64,000 bases of DNA from Glandiceps talaboti (Eukaryota; Hemichordata; Enteropneusta; Spengelidae), in NCBI RefSeq assembly GCF_964340395.1, contig NC_135555.1, positions 21,936,225 to 22,000,224 of the forward strand, read 5' to 3'. Both the position numbers and the translations under genes were made by a program. Below are positions 1 to 10,665 of the stretch, piece after piece. The notes beneath the pieces were generated by a model. That model searched no databases. It was not told the DNA's origin and was given only the letters and a program-made list of their open reading frames with translations. The number at the start of each line of letters is the position of its first letter. Positions within the stretch are counted from its first letter, which is position 1.

Positions 1-166
1 TGACATGGAACTGTTCATATAGAAGTTGGAATTCTCTTTCGCTGACTAAACTGTTGAGCTCCAGTTCACTGAGGACACGTCTGAATTGGGATCTAGAGAC
101 TGTACCGTTATGTACGCGGTCATAATCTTCAAACAGTGGGAACAACTGCATACTCCTTGTACGAAC
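1..166 (-). CDS. EF-hand-like gene, exon 14 (cut by window edge)
   Basis: Acceptor TATTTGGTAG at 167-168. It encodes RSMQLFPLFEDYDRVHNGTV and then RSQFRRVLSELELNSLV, which is motif copy 8, and runs open to position 1. The gene therefore continues to the left. Confidence 0.83.
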
Positions 167-3100
167 CTACCAAATATACAAAACAAAGGATTGATTTTAG
201 ATGCATGTAGGCTGAGCAAGATAATTAATAAAATATGCTCTGCACTTTGATATATTTTCTATTATATCATACAGGAGCCAAGATATGGGATATATACTCT
301 GGTCGTTCTACATCACGAGAATGCATGTCTATGTCACTAGTTCTGCTGTGTTCAAAATATGAGTCAAAAAGTTCAAAATTGCTTTCCTAATTGATTGTGT
401 CAGATGTAGGTATCATGTGTCGACAGAACAAAAAAAGAATAAATGACAATAAAAGTAGGTGGTAAATAACAAAATTTTGCCCAGTTCCCTACATCAGATT
501 TTAATGAGATTGATTTGCACCCAGACTGCAGCTGTACTAGGCAAATGAGATAACCACTCCCCAACTGATAATACGCCTTTCCAAAAATTTGCCATGGTGT
601 GCTCTACTTCCTGTGTGTGTACCTTGGGGGTATACATGGTATAGGTTACTCGGTTAATCATAGAGCACTGCTGCTTTCCTTGATGTCTGAACAATATGAA
701 AAAATCCCTGATTTACATTTCTACAGAATACCAAGGGATAAAGTTCTTAAGAACCAGTACTATGAGGTGATGATACGCTCAATATGAGCGAGGGCGCTGT
801 ATTATCTATTTCCTGTTTGCAATCTGGAATGGCCTATTAACCATTAATTAAATTGATTACATACCCTATTAGCTAATCTTTCCAGTGTCTGCTGCAAGCA
901 CATTTTTTCTTCCGGAGGGAGAACATTCTGTTCCACTTCTACGGGTACACGGTATTGTTGTGGTGTTAACAACAGTGCCTTCTCTAAATTCTTCACGGTA
1001 AAGATGCCTTCTATCTCATCATTGAATTTCAAGTATTCCACATAGTTGGGATCTACTGGAGACTGGAAACTGAAGGAGTAGAGATGAATAGCGATTAATT
1101 GTCAGTATTGTAACTTATTGCATTAAGAATTTACCATGCTTGGGGTTATGGGTGGCTGAGTGGTTAAACCACTTGCCTCTTATCACTGCGGCCGGGGTTC
1201 GATCCCATTCAGGGTTTGATTAAATTTACCACACTGTAAGAAGAGTGTCATTCAGTTTGACTCTACCGAACAACGCAGGCTTTCCTCAGGTACTCTGGTT
1301 TACTCCTACATTAACACTGAACCCATGAGGGATGGCCCTCACTGGACTTCTTGGGAGACAAGTGTTTATATACTTAGATGTTTATGATATCGATGGTCTA
1401 TCTATTCACTACTTGAAGGTCCTTAATGATTTCAATGATGAACGTTTCAATGATGTTCGTGTTACGTACGACTGTGCATTCGTCACTATTTTAGATGTCT
1501 TAGTTTGTTGTCTTGACCAATCAGATCTCTTGATTTGCACCATCAATATACTGGTATAATATAATGCCATTTACTAGTATTTCATTTTGCCAGCCATCGA
1601 CAAAATCAGAGAATGTTGAAGGTATAGTTGAAATGAAGTTGAAACGTGAATTTTTATAAAGGAGGGCACTCTGATGAGCAATATTCACATGAAGTTTGTT
1701 GTTCATAACCTCACTGGATCAACTGTAGCAATGTTAGTCTATGTATAAGGTACCCAGTGACAGAGCACCCTCACTCATCTATAGTGTAGTTGGAGTTAAA
1801 CATTGAGCATACTTACGCTTGTTCAAGAATGGCGACCTCTGACCCCTTTAAACCAAGATTGGCAGGATCCAAAGCACGACGGAATGTCTCCTTCTTCATG
1901 CGTCCTGTACGAAGTTTGTCGTAATCACGTAGGAATTCCAAAATACGAATCCTCTCTTTCATCACCTGAGAAAATAAGAACAGATGTTAGAATTTTCAGA
2001 AATCATGTCAAATGATAGACTTGAATTATTTTAAATATCCAAGTTCAATCATAATGTACATAACAACTGCCGACATCAGACCGTGGACAAACGGAAACTG
2101 TTACAAACAGGGAAAGTAAACAAATGAATTGGATTAATAATACTTGGCACAGCATGTTGGAACAGCAGAGACTTGTATTACATTTCATGGTTTAATAAGA
2201 ACAGTTTTATGGCCTCTTTATGTGTATGTGATTTGTTTGTGAACATAAACTATTGCCAGTTATGTGACATGGCCATAAAATTGTATTTATTGGTTAGAAT
2301 TTTGAGATTGATTAACAAAGACATGATGTTAATGACTGTGTGGGTGGCTGTGAATGAATTTTAAATTTCATCTCATGCATCTCAGGACTTCTAGAGTAAC
2401 AACTTTGACATACTGTGAGTGGAGGTGTAAATGGTAACGATACTGTATAGGAACTAGACTGTGAGTGGAGGTGTAAATGGTAACGATACTGTATAGGAAC
2501 TAGACTGTGAGTGGAGGTGTAAATGGAAACAATACTGTATAGGAACTAGACTATATCATACTGGAAAAAAATGGTGTACATCATGTAAATTGAGCTTGTG
2601 GAAGTTTTCAAGAAAAAAAATGACAGGTTCATCTACTCTTAAATAGTAGTCCCTGTTGTATTAATACTAATACCAAAATATTAAGATATAAGTTATAACA
2701 CAGACTGATATTTTTATAGTTCATGTATTAATTTGCAGGAACTTCATTTTGTCAGTTTGTTGCTGATTTCACTCACCTTGGACTTGATTTTGGTGAGAAC
2801 ACTGTCGACGTCTGTACATGCATTCTTCTCTAGATTAACCACTCTACTGTTGACAGCGTGTAGTTCAACCAATCTTTCCTGATACTTCATGTCTTGTTTG
2901 ACACCTGGTTGTAACTCTTCTAAGAACCTCAAATAATTAAACCCAAAATTATCTGCAAATTTCATTTCCAAAGCGATCATTTCATCTTCTGTTGCGGTGA
3001 GGCTGAGATACGTCAAACACTGACGAAATTGTGAGTTGGTCACGTGGCCGCGATTATGACGATCGAAGTCCTGGAAACAAGGCTTTGCGAGAACTCGTCG

Positions 3101-5464
3101 TTGCATGGCTCGTTGTCGCATTCTCTCCATTACGTTGTCTACGATTGAAACCACCATTCCATCGACGTTGTTCCAGTTTGTTGTACCAGGTTTATCCATT
3201 AAGAAGGTGTCTTGTGTAGGAACTTCGTTTGTTGGGGTCTTCTCTAAGTTTGGCTCAACTTGAGTAAACACTGGTAATAGATAAAAAGATCCACAAACCA
3301 TAAATCCTACTTAAGCAACACAGGAAACAGTATTTTTCTGTTTTAACCAAGTGTTGACATACATTTAGCTTTATCCAAGGAATTCAAAATAAGTTTGACA
3401 ACTTCTCATTTTGATATAAACGCTGATTTCTAAATATCAAATTTGAATCAAAACACTAATGAAAAATGAAGTTACTAAGTATTAGTTCGGTATTCACAGA
3501 ACATCAAATTTTTATTTTCATGTACATTAATTTGATAAAAGACAACTAATTTTGAATAAATTATGACATTTATAAGACACAAATATTTCTCTGTAATTAA
3601 TGCGATCTAGCAAGTTGGTCAAATACAGTTTTAATAATAACAATAGAGTGAATTTATAATGTGCCTGTTTTTTGAAGAGCTCCAGTTGCAGACACAGAAC
3701 TACTAACAGAATGAGAGGATACAGAGAGACAATTTGAAAATATGGTAAGGATGCAGAGAGAAGTGTGTAAGTGAGTGAGAGTTAAGATTGAAATGGGTAG
3801 GTTTTAAGGGCAGAGTGGAAGGAAGACTTAGAGTTAGAGTGACAAAGAGTGAAGACTTCAAAACTGAAGCAGTGTAAGAAAGGGAACACTCACCGAGCTT
3901 CTTTAGTGACAAAAATTGCAATCTATTTTTCATCTTGATGTAAAAGCCCACATTAGATTAGGATTTTTAAGTTTTTCACTTTAGTACAGTCACTATAGAA
4001 ATCTTATATCATATTATTATTACTTTTCAATATCTTAAAGGCCTATGTTTCAATCCTAGGCCATCACATCAGTGTTAATTATCTTAATGAGGATTAATTG
4101 AGATCATTCTTTTGTTCTAGACCAACTTTTTGGGGCAAAAAAAATAATTTTCAAACCTAAATTCAAATCCTACTTTGCAGTGGGCCTTTACACATCTAAA
4201 CGAAAAATATATTGCAATTTTTTTTTAACATTACATGGACACTGTTGCTATAGTTACCTGTGTCGACATCTACTTTGAAGTTTGGCCAGAGTACTCTACC
4301 GGGGTGTTTAGGATCATTATAGTAAGCACACAGAGCAAGAAACTCTGCCTCGGACAAGTTACTCTGTCCCATAGTACTCAAACCCATGGCTGTTAGACCA
4401 ATACGGAAACGGGTCTGTGAGATTGAACCATTGCGTAGCGGATCAAAGTCTTGGAAGTATTCATTCACCTGAAAGATAAAGAAGAATTAGTAAATAAAAA
4501 ATACCACATAAATAACGTCATACTAAAGTACATATATCTATCACACATTTTGATTTTAGTATCCGGTAGGTTTTTTTCCAGTGTACAAGTGTGTATATAT
4601 TTTTTATGTAAACATGTACACATTATTTTCTTGTGTACAAGTTTATACATTGTTTTCTAGTGTACAAGTATGTATATTTTTTCAAGTATACAAATGTATA
4701 CATTTTCTAATGTAAAAGTTTCACTTTGTACAGAGGCTGGTACTTGTTTTCAACCACACAGTGTGCCCTCTAATGATAGCTAAAATTTGTTGTTGTGAGT
4801 CAAAATGAGAAAAACCGAGATTTCTTGTGAGTCACCACATAGTATAAAGAGATAGGGGAATGCCAAATTTTGGTGCGTCACTAGATATTGTGTGCATCAG
4901 TGGCGTGTCAAATTGGCTGAGAGGACACACTAATCACACATACGTGTATGTTTGTACCTTGAATTTTTTTCCCTTCTTTTGCAGTGAACCATCACTTAGC
5001 CCACCAGTGTACTGGTGTACCTACCGTTCCTTTTTACATCTTAGATAAAAAAAATAAAGTACATGTTCCTACCCAGATCCTATTAACTAATGAATGATGT
5101 CGTATTCTGCCTAAAACTTCTTCAAAGTTGACTTTACTGATATCAACAGGTTTCTTGGTCACAACAGAAGCATCTCCTGCATCTTTCATTTCATTTCATC
5201 ACTTCCAATAGTAAAGCCAACAAACTCTGCAATAAAATAGACAATGTATAACAATCATTAACAAAAAATATGAGTGTGGCAGACAAATCTCAAATTTAAA
5301 GTTTAAAGGACTATGTTTCAATCCCAGGTCATTGCATTAGTGTTATCTTAATAAAGTTTGCATGAGTTTTTGGGAAAGGAACACAATTTGAAAATGAATT
5401 ATAGAAAGAAAACAAATTAACTTATCATAGTGAAGAAATCATTTTTTTTTACCCTTTCTTCTTC

Positions 5465-5502
<38 letters not shown>

Positions 5503-8500
5503 CGACAACAACGACGACGACAACAACAACAACAAGGTAATATTAGATATGTACCACAAATTACTTGCACTGGTGCACACACATACTAGTGGTATTTTCA
5601 CTGCAGTGCAATATCAAAAACATTATTGCATACCTAGCTGTATGCAAATGATATACAAGTGAGGACGCAATCGTTCACTACACACAAAATCATGTGATTG
5701 CACTGTATGATTTTTATGGAAATTTGCCATATCAGATAAACATATATAATAACAGAACCCCATGCCACATGAGTTCCAGTGTGGGTACTCAGGGTATCTG
5801 CACTCATGCTTTCTGCTGCACTTTCACAAGTGTGGTGAGTGAAAGTGCAGGTGCAGAAAACACTGCAAGCACTCATACAAATACACTGAGTACGCCACAC
5901 TACACTCGCTATGCTCGTGAGAGTACGGGCGCAGAAAGTTAACTGAAGTAAATTTCTGGATTGAATGATTGTAACTTGACAAATCAGATATATTACCTCT
6001 GTCCACAGCTTGGACAAATGCTGGATAGTTGACATCTCCACGGCGTTCTGGGTCTTCAAATTTACGACAAAGTAACTTGAAGTCTTCTGATTGCACATTG
6101 AGACTCAAGAAATGTAAGATACGACCAAACTGGGAAAATGTGATGTTTCTTGTATTTGCTTTGCTCTGTTGAAAAGACAGAAATTAACTTGTAATGAACC
6201 TCATGGTTCTTTGAACTGGGACTGAGTGTCACAGAGTTTTGAAACCTACAAGGCCTTAAAAAACAACTTGTTTGGTTCCGGTTCCCCGACCCCACCTAGT
6301 TTTTTACGCTGACCCTAAACTGTTTTTAATGTATTCGAGAAAAATAAAATAAAATCGCGAAAATTGTGAAGTCTCGCAAGAAATAGTGGATGTGGAAAAT
6401 GACATCAACTTAAAAAGACAATATAAAACTGTTCTTCCAATCTGTAATGGCTGTACATCTGATGAGATGAAGCCAATAACACAGAGAGAGACCATATGGA
6501 AAACTACAGAAAACATAACTACCTGAACTAGTCACACATGAAAAAAAAAATCCAAAAAAAACTCCCAAAACATCTACCTACCCCACCTATTCTAAAATTG
6601 AGTGTAATCGGAACCGCACAATTTTTATTTTTAGGCCTAACACCCAAGCAAAATGATTTCACTTATATACCTGATATTCATGCTATAAATGATAGTGGTA
6701 CACACTGAATTTGCTTTTCTGGGATGTAACAGATTGTATTGTCTATAGATAGACAAGTATTGAAAAGATTTTATAATAGGCCTTTCCAAAATTTGCCATG
6801 GTGGCGCTCTACTTCCTGTCTGTGTACCTTGGGGGTATACATTGTATAGGTTACTCAGTTAATCATAGAACACTCCTGCTTTCCCCTATGTCGGAACAAT
6901 ACGAAAAAAATCCCTGATTTACACTTCTACAGAATACCAAGAAACAAAGCTCTTAAGAAACGATACTATGAGGTGATGATACCTCCAATTTGAGTGAGGG
7001 CGGTGTATTCTCAATTTCCTGTTTAAAAATTAAGCCTCCTTCAAAAGAAAAAAAAAAAAGAGTTAAAAATTGTACATACTCTGTCATAGTCTTTGAAATA
7101 GGCATACATCACGATACGTCGTTCTTGTACGGTTACTGACAAATCCATCCATACCTCAGCTACTCTGGCTTCTTCTACATCACTCAATGGATTGAGATAT
7201 CTGGACAAAGCACCTAGTGGTGGTCTTTTCACTTCCATTGTTGGTTTCTTCTCCAAGTCTGGGTCATAAATGCTGCAGATACAAACAAGTGAAATGATGA
7301 CGGTATCCCATGTTATTTATCAATTATATATATAGATACATGTAGCAAGTTGATTGGTAAGAATGCACCATAAAATTAAAATATATACACCAACATTTTA
7401 TGCTATGCTCCTTTATTTCTTTAATACAATTGTCCGATTAAAATTGAATTTCAAATCTATTTTCGTCAACAACTTGCAGAATTGAAATCCCCCCCCCCCC
7501 CTGGATATGGGTGGGCAGGGGGCGGATGAACATTTTTTTTTTTTTTTTTTAAATATTTTTTTTTATTTTCCAAAAGATTTTTTATTTAGTCATCTGACAA
7601 GAAAGCAATCAATATGATCCAGTTAACTGCCTCGTCTTCACTTGTCATTGAATGGGTTTACTGTGTTTATACACTCCTACTTATCCCTTCATGAAAAGAG
7701 TGAAGAGAATTTTCATCAAAGCTTGTCCCCTTGTGCTTGGCAGATGTTACTGAGTTAGCTTATGTCTATATTCTTACATTGAAATTTTACCTCCCTCCCA
7801 CATACAATCTTTTTTGTGACGTCACCTAACCATTTCACTTCATTGATCTCTTTCAACAAGACTTACCATTTTCCATCAGGTCACAGAATTCCTTGTATCG
7901 TACTCTGCCGTCTTTGATTTTGTAGTAATCCACCACTTTCTGTATATCACTGCGTGATAACTGTGCCTCCTTGCCCACAGCCAATGACAGACCACAGATG
8001 AACTGGTTCTCGGTGATAATGTAGCTACGTAGTCTGTCGTGATCACGGAAAAACTCAGTGGTACGGATACCATTTTTGTACACAGCTGTACGGATCTTGT
8101 CAAAGACATCATCAACGGAGCGTGGTGCTACAGTCTGAATTAGAAAAAAAAACACATTAAGACTTTTATAATCTTGATTTGATCACTGAGCAATATCAAA
8201 CCTTCTGATTTTTTGATTTTTTTTTTTTTTTTGGGGGGGGGGGTAATTATACCAACCCCTAATCTACACAATTCATTGAACCAATATAGAACCAAACAAC
8301 AGAAATCATAGTTGATAGAAGTAGTTTGCAAATGTGATATTTTCCTATAACTAGATATTATGCCCCAATATTTTTCTTTGTTCAGCCAAGGAAAATACAA
8401 GTGACCTCAGGGCACTTGTTACTTCTCGGCAAGTGACTCATAGTGACAACCCTTAGGTCATGAGTATTTTCCAGCTGAATGAAGAAACAATATTGGGAAT

Positions 8501-10622
8501 AATATAATTATACCATCGCCAGTGATATAAAAGTAAAATTGGGGAAAGTAATGGCACTTTTGAAAGTTTTTACTCATATTTCGAACACAGCAGAACCAGT
8601 GACATAGACAATGTGTTGTCGTGACATAGGCATGCGTTGTTGTGAGGTAGAACGACCAGAGTATATATTCCATATTTTTTTATTGAACCTGGCTTGCGCA
8701 TGGTACAATACTACATTTTATCTGTCTCAACTACCCATTTCGAGTACCACAGGAAGGTCTTGTGTATTGGTAATAGCCAAACGATGTAATTTGAAAACAA
8801 TCTATTGGATGACTAATTTTCTTCTTCATAACAGACATTTCCAATGCCTCATCAGCATCACTGATGAGACAATAATGATAAATTAATCCTCTGGGGAAAA
8901 TACATCAAATCAGAAATTCCTACACGTTGACTTACCTTGGCTGGTATGTTATACTCAGCTTTAGCTGGGCTACCTGGATATTCTAAATCCTCAACCAAGG
9001 TGTCTTTGATAGCCTCTACATCATGGTGGAAATTCAAGTAGTTACAGAGACTAGCTTTACTTGGATCCAGGTATTTCTGAGCCAGTGTTTGCATCTCATT
9101 CTCTGTCACGTCTGGTGGACCAGGAAAACTACGATAGAACTGTAACACAAATGAAAATAAAGTTCAACGTCTGACCGAAAAAATAAAGATCTACAGATAG
9201 GACGATATTCCAACAGAAAATCCTCGCATCAATAACTATACTACGCTGTTTTGATTTGTGATATGTAACTATATCAGGTATCTATGTTACACTGTGATGT
9301 AGCGTTTAAAGTCTAATTTCAAACACAGTATGTATGTCACGTGACTGTCACATGATGTCCATGTGATTTCTTCCTTACATGACTTTCTTTGACCAACCCA
9401 TTGTGGTGACTCTGTCAAAATCTTCATAACACATTTGTCATGTGACTGTCACATGATGTCCATGTGATTTCTTTCTGACATGCCTTTCTGTGACCAATCC
9501 ATTCTGGTGTCTGTCAACATCTACATAACACATTTGTCATGTGACTGTCACATGGTGTCCATGTGATTTCTTTCTTACCTGGCTTTACCTTACCAATCCA
9601 TTGTGGTGTCTGTCAAAGTCTTCGTAACAAGTTCTGACATTGATTCCATGGTATTTATAAAATGGTGCAATTCTCCTCAGAATATCAGTACATCTACTAC
9701 GAAAGGATGGACTGAGAGGACGTTGAGAGCGATGTGTCCCCAGACTAAAGGATATAAAGAAAATAACGTTTTGGAAATGTGTCACATAACAACTATATAA
9801 AATCTCGACTGAGAGCAATAAATATCAATAGCGACTTCACAATAAATGTCAGTATGTGTCAGATGATAAACACATCTAATTGCATTTTGGAAAACAACAG
9901 CCACTAGTATTGAGGGTGATAAATATTGATAACGACCTTATAATAAATGTGTCTAAAAGATAAACATAATTCTGAAATTGTCACTGAGGGTAATAAACAT
10001 TAATAATGACTCCACAATATCCCATGGTGATTACATCAACAATATAAACTTCACCATATCCCTTCATAATTATAACAATAGCAATTTCACTATATTCCAG
10101 GGTAATAATACCAATAATGACTTTGTCATATCCCACTATGATTATATGAGTAATAACCTCATTATATCATTAATAACTTTGTGACATCACAGGTTTATAA
10201 TGCTACTTATGAAATATTATCATACCAGGAGAATAATCGATATAATGACCCAAGAATTTCAAAAGGTTAACAATACAATAATGACTTTGTGATATCTGGG
10301 CAATATATTTCATTATCTCATCTGTAATAAGTATTCAATAGCAAAGTGATATACTTACTATTCTGTGACTTCTACTTTTCTTGCTTGTGGTTCAGTCTTC
10401 AAATCATTTGGTTCAAAAACTGTGAAAAATACAATTTTAGATAAAAAAGTTACCACTCACTTTTAAAATAATGTCACATAAATTGTTCTAAATTACTGTC
10501 AATCAATCAATCATTCAATCAATCAATCAATCAGTCAATCTATCAATTAATCAATCACGCAATCAATCAATCAATCAATCAGTCAGTCAGTCAGTCAGTC
10601 AATCAATCACTCAGTCAGTCAG

Positions 10623-10665
<43 letters not shown>

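Noticed and set aside
1160-1205. Functional tRNA gene
   Set aside because: The A and B boxes belong to a SINE; no cloverleaf with a matching acceptor stem was found and the body continues into a shared SINE tail. The same holds at 58.41 kb.
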